From: Cordia subcordata
Lineage: Eukaryota; Streptophyta; Magnoliopsida; Boraginales; Cordiaceae
Assembly (NCBI GenBank): GCA_028554755.1
Contig: JAPTOF010000021.1
Location: 6,921,001-6,985,000, forward strand
Direction: 5' to 3'
DNA: 64,000 bases
The notes beneath the pieces were generated by a model. That model was not told where the DNA came from. It worked only from the letters and a program-made list of their open reading frames with translations, and did not search any database. Below, in pieces: positions 31,928-42,700 of the stretch (its first letter is position 1; each line of letters begins with the position of its first letter). The position numbers and the translations under genes were made by a program.

Positions 31928-33296
31928 TGATAAGTCTGAAATAATCATTGAATTCATAGTTATTTGCGCTTAATTCTTGAATTTGAAGCTTGCTAATTAG
32001 TGCTTTTTATATGTTTTTTCATGTCTATGCTTGGAAAATGTAGTTGGAAGCATTATATATGGATTCAAAGGACTTTTGGACATGTTTATAGCTGATAAAA
32101 TTGATTCTGCCACATTGGAAAATAATATGCAATTTCTACACGAGATTGACCAAACTTTAACCTAGACTAGAGATATTTTGCAGCACTTTTGGAAAAGATT
32201 TGCATTGAATAGTTGGCATATTTTGAAAATGAAGGAGATTAATTCTACAAAACTTTTATTTCATGAAGAATTGTAATTAAGGATTTTTTACCATTTTATT
32301 TTCTATTTTTAAAGAGTTTCCTTATCCAATAATGGCTCTAGTTAGAAATTTCTTTTATATATTTTCTTGCGTATGTTTCATAGGAGATATCCAGACTTTT
32401 ACTTAGAGAATATTTTTTTTCTAGCAGGTTTTCTCTTAGGCACCTACTCTATGTCTATGGAGTTCTAAACTTACTTTCTAGCAAGGGTTAATCTAGATTT
32501 CGGTTATTCAATTTCGTTAGATCTAATTATTTTTCTCCTTTCATTTTTATTTTGGTATTTATGTGTTTATTGTTTTAAGAGTTAATATTGTCTTGTGATT
32601 GTTTAATTAGGGTCCGATTATTCAATTGCTTGATGATAGGTAGCCAAATAGATTGATTTAATTAATCTAAAAATAGTGGTAATCAGGTCTCTTGTGTAAA
32701 CACACAATCTAACTGAGTGAGTGCCCCGAGAGGATCGACTTTTAGAATCAGGTCTTTTTAGAATCTAGTGATGCTGATAGATATACCCTACGAGCAGATT
32801 CGATGGGTTAGACTGTTTAATAGGTAAGGCAATAGCGGGAAAAAAATCGTAGTGGGTTTAAACCGTTATCAACAATGCAAGAAAAGATGAGGTTGTTAAA
32901 CCATGTTGATGACCATAACTGATTTATCAAAATAAGTGAAAGTTATCTTTGCATCTAGGATATAATTTGTTGACCAAAGCCTAATTTTCCAGCATTATTT
33001 AGGTCTAGATTGTATCCATAGGTTTGATTTATTGTTATTTACATTTTTTAATATACTATCCAGCTGCGTGCCTATGCTTAAAGGTTCAGTGGCCGGACAA
33101 ATTTGTGATAATTTGATTTTTCATGCTAAAAACCCTCCTTTTTTTATTGCGGCTTATTTGATTAATCTACTTGGCATAATTGGCATATCCTAAATTCTCC
33201 AATCCCTGTAGATTCAACCCTTTCTCACCACGTACCCAAATTAAATTTTACGTGATAAGAAATTGGAAATTATTTTTGGTGGTTTGGCGCCCACCA
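31928..33296 (+). repeat. 3' LTR of element D
   Basis: 1369 bases, TGATAAGTCTG...GCGCCCACCA, collinear with 24536-25768 but clearly diverged, so D is older than C or E. Confidence 0.85.
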
Positions 33297-33999
33297 CAGT
33301 TGCTTTTGAAATGCACGCTAAAGCATTTACGGTAAAAAATAGTGAACCTCAAAGGATTTAGATCCCCAATTTCATCTGACAACTTCAAATATAATGGTTA
33401 TGCTATGGTTGTATCATTTACACACAGTGGCAAAACCAGGAGCTCAAACTAAATGGGACAAAATTATAACTTTTATAAACTAATTCATATACCACGAAAT
33501 ATTCTAAATAAATAAACGATGCATTCAAAATAGTTATAGTAAAAAATCAATAATCTTTTATATTAATAAATATAAGAAATAAATAAATAAAACATGCTAT
33601 TTTTTGTGGGAAATAAGATTAAGTAAGTTTTTTTTATTTTTTTATGTTTAAAAAAAGGTTAGCCTGCCATGTTAGACAAAGACGAAAAAAAAGGGGGGTG
33701 GGGGCCAAATTTAAGTTTTTATCTTTTAACTATTTTTTAATATTTTAACTATCTTGAATAGCCTATATGGTCATGAACGATGGTCTATTTATAACTTACA
33801 TTGTTGTACCATTTAAATAGGTTTTAACTAATGATGTAATGTATGTTTAAATTAGTTATCATCTTTAATCATTAATGTAAGTGTGGCGATGTCTTAATTT
33901 TATATTTTCTAGTTATTACACTTTTTTGTCATGCTTGAAATTGTTTTGGAACGTGGGTGGTCTTTAAATCCTCTAGTTATTATATTTTTTGCCATGCTT
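33297..33999. other. Spacer with a possible hAT-like short element
   Basis: No gene. At 33425-33720 the sequence starts CAGTGGCAAAACCAGGAGCTC and contains GGGGGGTGGGGGCCAAATTT, resembling the CAGTGGCGGAGCCAGGA-type ends of short non-autonomous hAT-like repeats in plants. No matching right end was found, so this is tentative. Confidence 0.35.
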
Positions 34000-34275
34000 G
34001 AAATTATTTTGGGATGAAACGGCCCAAACAGCAGACTAGCAGATAAATGAAAACATTATAACAGGCATAGATCAATAATAAATTAAGAAAATAGCAATAT
34101 AATAAAACTAAGTTTGAATTCGGATGAAAGAATACCTTAATTTGATGGCGGAGTAGAAGTTTGAAACACATTAGTAGAAATAGTAATTTTGTTGATATGA
34201 GAAAAGGGAGATTACAAAGGCACAATCAAAAGAACCGAACAAAAATGAATACACAAACTATTACAACTTGGAGCC

Positions 34276-34282
34276 TTTTATA
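34276..34282 (-). promoter_or_regulatory. TATA box of the pararetroviral promoter
   Basis: TATAAAA on the minus strand within CCTATAAAAGGCTCC, lying directly downstream of the repeated promoter-like segment 34480-34303. This is the expected place of a pregenomic RNA promoter. Confidence 0.55.
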
Positions 34283-34302
34283 GGCCTTGAGGATACAAGA
34301 AA

Positions 34303-34480
34303 GCAAAAGAAATAATTACAATCATTCAACTTTTGGAAAAATAAAAGAAAAGTTGGTAACTATTGAATCACGCGGGTAACTTTATCTTCTTTTGAGAAAC
34401 ACGCGAGATTCTCCAGTCGAAAGTAGTTTGTTGTTATTTGAAAGTGGCAAAGTCGCGAGTCTGGGACTAGTGACCAAAAC
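34303..34480 (-). repeat. Direct repeat flanking the caulimovirid, copy 1
   Basis: Matches 36673-36849 in the same orientation, with words such as GAATCTCGCGTGTTTCT shared on the minus strand. It lies upstream of the TATA box and is probably the viral promoter region. Confidence 0.8.
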
Positions 34481-34527
34481 CAAGTTTGGACATTAAACCA
34501 TACTCATGACCACTTTCACCACTGACA

Positions 34528-35762
34528 TCATGGGCATAGGTTTTTGGACTGTTTTTCAGTAATCGAATGCTGACGTGTCGATTCCAAAACAGTCATCTTC
34601 GTTTTGGTTTGGGTCCTGTGACGAACTTTGGGAAGTTTGAGGAGGGTCTTCTTCTTCATCTTCGTCTTCGTCGTTTCCAAATTCTTTGAGGAAATCTTTG
34701 AGGAGCTTTTTGTACGTCTTTGAATCCGGAGCATATGCAAGTTAAGCTTGAAGTTGCGCCTTCTTTGCCACGAGCTGAGTTTGGACTTTTGAAACAATTG
34801 AAGTTGCCTCTGAATGAGCTGAAAACCATTCTTCCAGTTCGGCTTTTGTGAATTTGGAGCAGTTGAATCCATCCCACCACTTTATGCTAATGTTCCTTGC
34901 TAGATATAATGGTGCCTTGAGGGCTACTGGATCGAAATATTGCCATTTTGAAGGAGTTTGATATGGCAATGTCCAATCCTTCAAAAAATTTGAAATAACT
35001 TCAGGAAAATTTTGAGTTGTTGGATCAAATAGATTCCACCAATCATGAAACCAAAGTGAAGTATCTTCAAGTTTGAATTGCTTACAAAAGAAAAGAAACC
35101 AAGAGTGTTGATGAGATTTGTTTTGAAAAAGGAAAATGACATTCCAGGCTTGTTTATACTCAAAGTAATTGAAACCGGAAGGGGTAAATTTTTGAGAAAA
35201 GGGTTTGGACTGAGAATAGGAGGGCTTTCCTGTCGGAGAGAGAAAGGACTTTCTTGATGCGGATCTTTGAGTAGGCAATTTGACCATCATAATTTTTGTT
35301 ACGAGTGATTTCTATAGAATCGGTATCTACAAGAATAAACTCATAAAACTTTTGAGATTTGAGGTTATCAAAGGTTTGATGACAATGGGAGAAAAAGATT
35401 TCTTTGAGAAGAAACCAAGGATCTTTGATGTGGGAGTTTTTTGGTTCAATCTAAAACAAATTGAAGGAAGTTTTGAGAATGTATTGACTCTTGGATGGTG
35501 AAGAGGATTTTTGGGATAACTAAGGGTTTTGAGAGGAGTTCTGAGTGGCTTGAGAGTAAGTTTGAAGAGGGAAAAAGGTATTTGACAGAGAAACTGGAGA
35601 GTTTGTGGGGGTATTGATAATTTGAGGAACTTTTCCTAAACTAATCATGTTACTTTGAGGCGTTTGGGGAGTCTGGGAAGAAGAGGACGATGCTCCTTGA
35701 GCATACAAACTCTTGGTATTTGGTTTGGAACTAGAATGGCTTTTTGGATGGGGTGAATCCAT
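34528..35762 (-). pseudogene. Caulimovirid second ORF, degraded
   Basis: Begins at the ATG at 35762 inside the end of the RNase H reading frame, with a Ser/Pro/Gln-rich start. The best-preserved part is an open frame at 35290-34742 rich in aromatic residues (the words WFHDWW and KWWDGF are visible), followed by a Lys-rich acidic-basic end near 34530-34700. Similar aromatic-rich proteins accompany florendovirus-like polymerases in plant genomes; their function is not known to me. Stops and shifts occur between the pieces. Confidence 0.55.
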
Positions 35763-36575
35763 CCTTCTTCTTCTCTCTTACCTTGCAAAAATTTTCTAGT
35801 GAGAAAGTCTGGGAGAGAGTTAGTATCTCTTGTTAAAAATTCGATGTTAAAGTCAAAACAGAAAGGAGAGCCTACCATCGTGCAAAAATTTGTTTTGAAG
35901 CCAAAATTTTAACTTCTTTTTGTAAAACATCTTTTGCAGCTTTGCAATCAATTTGTAAAAGAAAATTTTCATTTAATAAATCATCTTGAAATTTTATGAT
36001 ACATAGCACTATAGATAAAATTTCCTTTTTTATAGTACTATAGTTCTACTGGGTTTTGGACCAAAAACTGGAAGTAAATCGTACAATTTGTTCAGGTTAT
36101 TTAAGGCCTAAGATTTGCTTGAGAATTCCACTATAACCTATCTCAGAGGCGTCGGTTTCAACAATCTAAAGGGTCTTTGGGTCAGGAAGTCCAAGACAAG
36201 GTAAAGATCGGGCTTGGTCTTTAAGTTGTTGGACTATTTGGGTATGTTGATGTATCCTAAGTGAAGGTGTTTTTGACAATCTCTGGTAAAGTGGCTTTGC
36301 TAATTGGGTAAGATTTGGACAAAACTCAAAAATATAATTAAGACAACCTAAAAATTTTTGTAATTGCTTTTTATCCCTAATTTCATCGGGAAATTTTGAC
36401 ACAAACTCAATTGTTCTGTCAATTGGTTTAATTGTTCCTTGAGTAATATGATGACCTAAAAACCTAATTTGTGTTTTGAACAAAACTATTTTTGGTGCGG
36501 AAATAACAAGACCATTTTCTTTGGCAACACTTAAGAAAGTATACAAATATTTCCAATGTTGATCTATTGATTAGT
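35740..36575 (-). pseudogene. Caulimovirid RT C-terminus and RNase H
   Basis: The minus strand from 36546 to 36166 is open and reads the RT thumb region with FLGHHITQGTIKPIDR and KKQLQKFLGCLNYI. It is followed, after breaks, by an RNase H segment near 36045-35875 with YSTIKKEILSIV and LQIDCKAAKDVL, and the terminal DTNSLPDFLTRKFLQG near 35815-35770. A TAG stands where a Trp is expected near 35876. The catalytic RT motif upstream is missing. Confidence 0.8.
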
Positions 36576-36672
36576 ATAGTTATTTTGTTCAATTATCTTA
36601 TTTACATCTTTGACAGTGGCTTCCTTTTCAAGATCAAAAGAGGAAGGACCTTTGATTAGAGTTGCAGAAATG

Positions 36673-36849
36673 AGCAAAAGAAATAATTACAATCATTCAA
36701 CTTTTGGAAAAGTAAAAAAAAAGTTGGTAACCTCTGAATCACACGGGCAACTTTACCTTCTTCTAAGAAACACGCGAGATTCTCTACCTGAAAGTAGTTT
36801 GTTATTATTTGAAAGTGGCGCAATCACTAGTCCGAAACTATTCACCAAA
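36673..36849 (-). repeat. Direct repeat flanking the caulimovirid, copy 2
   Basis: Second copy of the promoter-like segment. Here it is followed on the minus strand not by a TATA box but by polyprotein sequence (EATVKDVNKIIEQNNYTN near 36620-36570), a coil-like piece I associate with the movement-coat linker of florendovirus-type polyproteins, then directly by RT. The copy is therefore joined to the coding part by deletion. Confidence 0.7.
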
Positions 36850-37201
36850 AGATATTTTGTTCCCAAATATTTTCTCCACAAGTTATTTTTCTGCAAACAA
36901 ACGGAGCCTAAACCATTTTTTTCTCCTTTTGGAATTCATTAAAAAGAGAGCATAACATCAGTACAGAAAGGGGAAAGTAGGCGCAGAGCCAAGGAAGGAT
37001 TCGAAACACTCTGCCTGCATCATTGCATCTTCGGCATCGCATTCACTTGCACTCCCAGCGAGCGAAAAACCACTAGCATCACCGCACACCGAAGCCAATC
37101 CAGCTTTCTTAGTCAAAGCACAAGAAGAAAGCATCACATGAAAGCTTGAGGTTCATTAGAAGACCAGTTAGTTAACTGGGTCGGCTAATATGCTACCAAC
37201 A
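36850..37201 (+). other. Upstream region of the PPR gene
   Basis: No gene. 37137-37201 is also present before the pseudogene at 22241, so it belongs to the original locus and may be 5' UTR. A GC-richer stretch at 36970-37090 stands out from the surrounding AT-rich DNA. No clear TATA box. Confidence 0.4.
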
Positions 37202-38546
37202 ATGGCATGTCTTTCTTTTTACTCCGCTCTCAACTACCATCACCCGCCACCCACAAACACCTACAAGCCGCCGCGGCGCGATCCACCCTGCCAGCACCAT
37301 CCCATTCAGGTCCGTTCCTTTGTTCCTTCTCCTCTCAAATTCCATATGCACAAGTGTGCTTTTCTGATATATTCTTCTCCTTGTGCTTATTAACATACAG
37401 ACCCAATATTCTGAAAGAGTTGATAAGAACATTAACTTCAGCGATTACGCCACTTCAATACAAAGGCTATGCAGAGAAAAACATCCCCATGCTGCTGAAA
37501 AGCTTATGCTTAAGCTAAAATCACAAGGCAATTTGCCAGATAAGTCCCCCTTATCAGCCTTAATGCTGAGCTATGCAAACAACGGTTTTTTATCCGAAGC
37601 TGACGAAGTTCTAGGTGAAATATTAAACAGCTCTTGGACACTTGATGTCGATGTTGTTTCAAGACTTGTGGAAATATGTTGGACTACAAGGAATGTTGAA
37701 ATGGTTAATAGTATTTTGTGTCGAGTGAAGTTGAGGGATTTGAAGCTGTTGAGACGTGTTTTTACTCGGGTCATTGTTTGTTTTGGGAGGAGAGGAGAGA
37801 TTGAGTTGATGGAATTTATGTTTAAGCAAATGGTTTCTATGGGTATGACTGTGGATTCTGTGAGTGGGAATGCTTATGTTGTTTATTGTAGCGCTTTTGG
37901 TTCCCTGAGCAAGGTGGAAGCTGCATATGGTTGGCTTAAGAGGTCGAGGATCTTGATTGAGGAGGAAGCAATTAGGGCAATTGCATCAGCATATATTAGG
38001 GAAGGGAAGTTTTATGGTTTAGGGAAGTTTGTGGAAGATGTAGGACTTGGTAGGAAAAATGTCAAAAATCTTCTATGGAATCTTTTGATATTATCTTATG
38101 CAGCAAAGTTTAAGATGAAGAGTATGCAGAGAGAATTCGTGAGGATGGTTGAAAGTGGATATCATCCTGATCTTACAACTTTTAACATTCGAGCAATGGC
38201 TTTTTCCAAAATGCTGTTATTTTGGGATTTGCATTTGAGCCTTGAACATATGAAGCATGTAGGGGTTGTCCCTGATCTTGTAACTTATGGTTGTGTTGTT
38301 GATGCATATATGGAAAGAAGGTTGGGGAGAAATTTAGACTTTGTTTTGAGCAAAATGAGGGCGAACGATTCTGTTGCGATGTTTACAGATCCTATTGTGT
38401 TTGAGGCTATGGGAAAAGGTGATTTTCACTCAAGCTCGGAGGAGTTGTTAGCATTTGCTAGGAAAAAGAGTTGGACCTATAAGGAGTTAATTGCAATTTA
38501 TCTTAAGAAAACTTTTAGACGAAATCAGATCTTCTGGAATTACTAA
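37202..38546 (+). CDS. P-class pentatricopeptide repeat protein, two exons
   Basis: Exon 1 is 37202-37309 and exon 2 37401-38546; the 91-bp intron has donor CAG/GTCCGT and acceptor ATACAG. The joined frame gives 417 residues. The start was chosen because exon 1 stays in frame, is conserved in the duplicate at 22322, and gives a Ser-, His-, Pro- and Arg-containing N-terminus with few acids, like an organelle transit peptide. Degenerate PPR motifs of exactly 35 residues are visible at about 260-294 (ending SGYHPDL), 295-329 (ending VGVVPDL) and 330-364; earlier repeats are weaker. The C-terminus has no E or DYW domain, so it is a P-class protein, a group that binds organelle RNA for processing, splicing or stability. 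The specific RNA target cannot be read from the sequence. It converges on the kinase gene at 39730. Confidence 0.88.
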
Positions 38547-39729
38547 TGAAGTGATGGACAGTAATTTGCTGAAGACTGATTTACAGCTAAACCTTGGTTA
38601 TTTGGGAAATGTACATGCCGGAAAGTGCTTACTCGGCTTGTTGACCATTACACTCCTGGGCTTATTGATTTCAACAGTTGTTAATTGTTATCTGGTGAGA
38701 TCAACATGATGTACATGTTTTTCAAGGCATAAGTCAGATCGTTTATGCAGATGTAACTGATGGATAAAATTTCCTCTGTTCTATTTTCTAGTTTTTGACA
38801 GTGTTTGAAACAACCTTCAAGAAAGCTGGATTCTGTAAGTAAAACAAGTATAATCTGCGCAAGCTGCAATGAATTGTGATTTCTGATTCTGTCTATATGT
38901 ATCTATATTGATATTAGCTAGCCACTTTCCACCCCTGAAGTTCAAAATAAGAAAAAAGAAATGGAGTATTTTGATAATATCACTCTGTTCCTTAGGTAAA
39001 ATGCATTTAAAATTATCACTAGTTTGTATTGTCAGGAATTATCAGAGCCATACTTGTCACAGAAACTGTTTCAGGAGCCAAGAGAATCAGAAGAATCCGT
39101 ATTCATATTGCACTACGGCAAAATGGAATTTATTTACTGTATATTTTCCAGATAATCAAGGCAAGACGCCTTGTTTGTCTTGAAATCATGAAGAAGACTG
39201 TGGAAAAAAGGGGAGACGAGTGAGGTATACTGAATGGTAGTCAGCAACTTGATCAGACTTGACATCATACTCAGCACCTGATGGCATAAGGGACATGAAG
39301 TGGCAACTAATTGGTAGTGGCATCTCGAATCATATAAAGAATAAATCTGCTTCTCTTTGTTCCTACAAACAGCGCTGATCCGGTATTACCAACAGAATAG
39401 AACAAATGACTAGCATATAATTATGAAATCGGCATCTTAATCCATGATTGATCTTCATTCTGAATAATGTGGTGTGGATGGCTGGCTTCTCAGACTTTCA
39501 TATTCCAGAGGATTACATCTGTGAGTTACTTGCCTGCAAAAGATTTTGGACGTCAGAAATTGTAATCACCGAGCTCTGGATTTATACAAGTTTATGCTAT
39601 AATAAATCGTCTAACATCAAATATTTTGCTATTTGTAAAGGTTAGATGCACTTATATGTTCTTTTTTAACCTAGAATTTCATCAACATGTATCTGCAACT
39701 AGAGAATTATTTATAGCCTATGCATACTA
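38547..39729. other. Convergent intergenic region between PPR and kinase genes
   Basis: Probably contains both 3' UTRs. Short frames at 38908-39223 are not recognisable. No repeat family was seen, which makes this one of the few element-free stretches of the window. Confidence 0.5.
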
Positions 39730-42700
39730 TTAATGCACCTGAGAGTAAGATTGGCTCTGTTCTGTTGAGATTATTTTTCTGCTAATCATTGACTTACTTG
39801 ACATAGATTCTTCAGCTAGTGCTCTTAATCTATTGAGCTCAGGCAACACGACTTTTCCAAGATCTGGCCTATCTTTGCGCCTCAGCTCTGCGCACTGAAG
39901 TGCTAGCTTGGCAAATTTCAGAGCCTCCTCAACTGGCCAGTCAGGAACTGCTGGGTCTAGCATTTCATCAAAAGTGCCTTTTTCAATAGCTCGCTCCACA
40001 TGATGAGTCAAACCCATTGGAGGTTTGGCTGTAACAATCTGAAGAAGCATGACACCTAGTGAATAAATATCAGACTTTATTCCGAGCATCCCTGTCTGCT
40101 GATATTCTGGGTCTATGTAACAAAATGTTCCAGCAGCAGATGTCATGCGGTATTGAGTTACACTGTCAGCAACAGATGGAGGGACAAGCCTAGCTAGGCC
40201 AACATCGCTTATCTTGCTGACATAGTTGCGGTCAAGCAAAATATTTGCAGGCTTCAGATCGCGATGCACTAGTGGTTCTGGCTTGGTTTGGTGGAGAAAA
40301 AGGAGGCCTGTGCCAATTTCTGCAGCTATTTGGAATCTTTGTTGCCACGAAAGAGCTGGAGCATTTCCTCGACGGAAGAGATTATCGTCTAAGCTCCCAT
40401 TGGACATGTACTCATAAACCAAGCAACCATACTCTGGGCATGCTCCAAGGAGGAGAACCATGTTGGGATGACGTATGCAGCTTAGAACCTCAACCTGTAT
40501 TGGCAGAATCAAGATGAGTTTGAGGAATAAGTAAGCTTATTAATTTCATTCCTGCCAAGAACAATGTAGCTTATGGTTGCTCACTTCACTTAAATAAATC
40601 CTCAGTAAGACATGCTCTTTCATTGGTATCTTTTAACCATGCATCTTCATATTTCAGTTTTTATTTATTGTGTGTTATTTCTCTGTTCTATTAGGTTACA
40701 AATTTGGTTTAATGTACAATGGTGAAATTTGACTGGTTGGCTTTTTCTTTGTTATTTTTATCTACATTGTGAAACAAACAAAATTGTCTTCTAAATTTTA
40801 TAGTACGTAAATAAGTCTCATACCTCTTGCTGAAACTGTGACCTTCCTTGAGCTGCATCAGGTCGTAGAACCTTTATTGCGACAGGGGTGTGATCCAAGT
40901 AACATTTGTATACAGGCCCATATCCTCCTTCCCCAATTTTTCTGGCACTTGAGAAGTTGTCCGTCGCAGCTTCAATCTCCTCTATTGTATATCTGCGGTA
41001 TCTGATATCACTTTGTGCTAGCACATTGAGCACCTTCTTCTTTTCCTCTGCTTCTCTTAGTGCTTTGATTTCAGCATTTTTCCTCTTTTGCGTTTCCAGT
41101 TCAGCTATCCTCTGAGCTGCTTCAGCTGCCTCAATGGCTGCCTTACATTTTGCTCTCTCTTTCTCTGCAACTGCCAATGCTGCTTCCTCAGCTAGTCTTG
41201 CTTCTTCCAGTTTCTGCTGCTCCTCGGCTTTCCAACGGTGAAGTTCCAATGCCTATGCCAGGTGTAGTCAGCATTTTGTAGCCAATTTTAATGATCAACT
41301 TTTCGTGCAAGCGCCAAATCTTTGAAAGGAATACCACAGATAACTACATTAACTAAGATATCAAGGACTTGTTCCATACCTTCTGTTTTGCAGTCAATGC
41401 TTCCTTACAGGCTGTACTGTACATGTCCATTGTCTGCTTAAGCTCCTGCTTGAGCCTTCTCATCTCAGCTTCTACTTCATCCTAACACATATGTAAAAGA
41501 AAGAAAGGTAAGAGTTGAAACTGTCTCCATGTTCCATATAGACATTGCTCTTGCGTTTAACTTGCACTGCTGCCTCTCGGTATCTTTGAAGCGACCCGAT
41601 TCCTGAGATCTTCAGTAGATAGTATGGATCACTTTTCTTTAATATTATTATTGTTGTTGTTGTTAGCTGTTACCTAGTGGGATAATCTCTACCACTCTAA
41701 TCTTCAACTTGTCTCCTATACCTAGTTTGATGACATAGATTATGCCCATTGTCAATAGTAGTTGCTTTACAAACATTTAGAACAGCGCAGTATGTATGTA
41801 TGTTCTTACTGTTTTCTTCCAAAACCTAGAAACATATTGTGATTCCGTTCTGCATGCCTCATAATTGATTTTTGGATAGATTCACTTTGTGTGATGCGTG
41901 CAGAACATTACCAACCATAGCTACATAAGAATTTTATAAGCACTCTTCTTTTTATTCTCAGTACTGCAAAAAGTTATGAATATACCTTTTACAGTACCTG
42001 CATGAAACATATTCATACATTTGAAACTCATATAAAAAGCTTCATATAAAAAGTTTATACGCAAGACTATTTAGCCATATAGCGGTGATTGTGCTCAAAT
42101 AATTTAGGTTGTGCTCAAGCATTTAGAAAAATTATACAACATTTACAATTTGAAAATGTCTTAGTTCGACCTATTCTCATAGGATTGGCTGCCTTAGGAA
42201 ATGGGACGTGTGGCATGGTCTCTCTCTTTTTATGACAATGAACTCATAATTTGCAATGCATTTATATAGAGTTATTTTTATTTCTTATACCAGGTTACCT
42301 GTGGAATACTGATAAAAGATTGTTTTAACTCTATCCTGAATATTAGTCCCACTTGTAGGATCTCTATATACGTACCAGATTCTGGGATGATGACCATGAC
42401 ATGCCACTGCTTTCCTGTGAAGTTGATGACAAGACACCAAAGCTGTTATCCGCATCGGACGACCTAGACCCTGAGATGGGTGAACCAAAGCTTAACCTGT
42501 TATCTGTGTCTGAACTGCTTGAAAGACGAGAACCATAACCTGTATCTTGACTGTCAGAGAAAGAGGGGAATGTGCGGTCGATGCTAGGCCTACTGGAGCT
42601 CACGAATGATAGGTCCGAATCTGTCATTGAGTGCTCTTCATATGATCTGTTTGAAGCTGTGACTCTGGTAAATGGTGACCTGTGTAAGAATGTGTTATTG

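Larger units (their letters stand above)
24536..33296 (+). mobile_element. Athila-type retrotransposon D, old deletion derivative
   Basis: LTRs at 24536-25768 and 31928-33296 flank a primer site, gag, protease, an integrase C-terminal end, the post-pol block, a long non-coding tail and a purine tract. RT, RNase H and most of integrase are gone. Flanks CAATC (24531-24535) and CAGTT (33297-33301) are at best a decayed target duplication. Similar in sequence to E but much more degraded. Confidence 0.9.
34000..36850 (-). mobile_element. Endogenous caulimovirid (plant pararetrovirus) fragment, rearranged
   Basis: Read on the minus strand: a promoter-like repeat copy, a short polyprotein piece (36672-36576), RT C-terminal part and RNase H (36575-35740), a second ORF (35762-34528), another promoter-like copy with a TATA box and leader sequence to about 34000. 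RNase H followed by a separate ORF and no integrase fits Caulimoviridae; layout and wording are closest to what I know of florendovirus-type endogenous copies. Movement, coat and protease parts are missing and the frames contain stops, so it is a dead relic. Confidence 0.75.

Noticed and set aside
36610..36942. Plus-strand frame of 110 codons beside the PPR gene
   Set aside because: It overlaps the promoter-like repeat and polyprotein piece of the caulimovirid on the other strand and has no recognisable content.
40226..40517. Plus-strand frames inside the kinase gene
   Set aside because: They are antisense to the well-supported last kinase exon.
42285..42488. Minus-strand frame overlapping kinase exon 6 in another phase
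   Set aside because: Exon 6 is fixed by in-phase splice sites at 42679 and 42376 and by its family-typical Ser-rich text.
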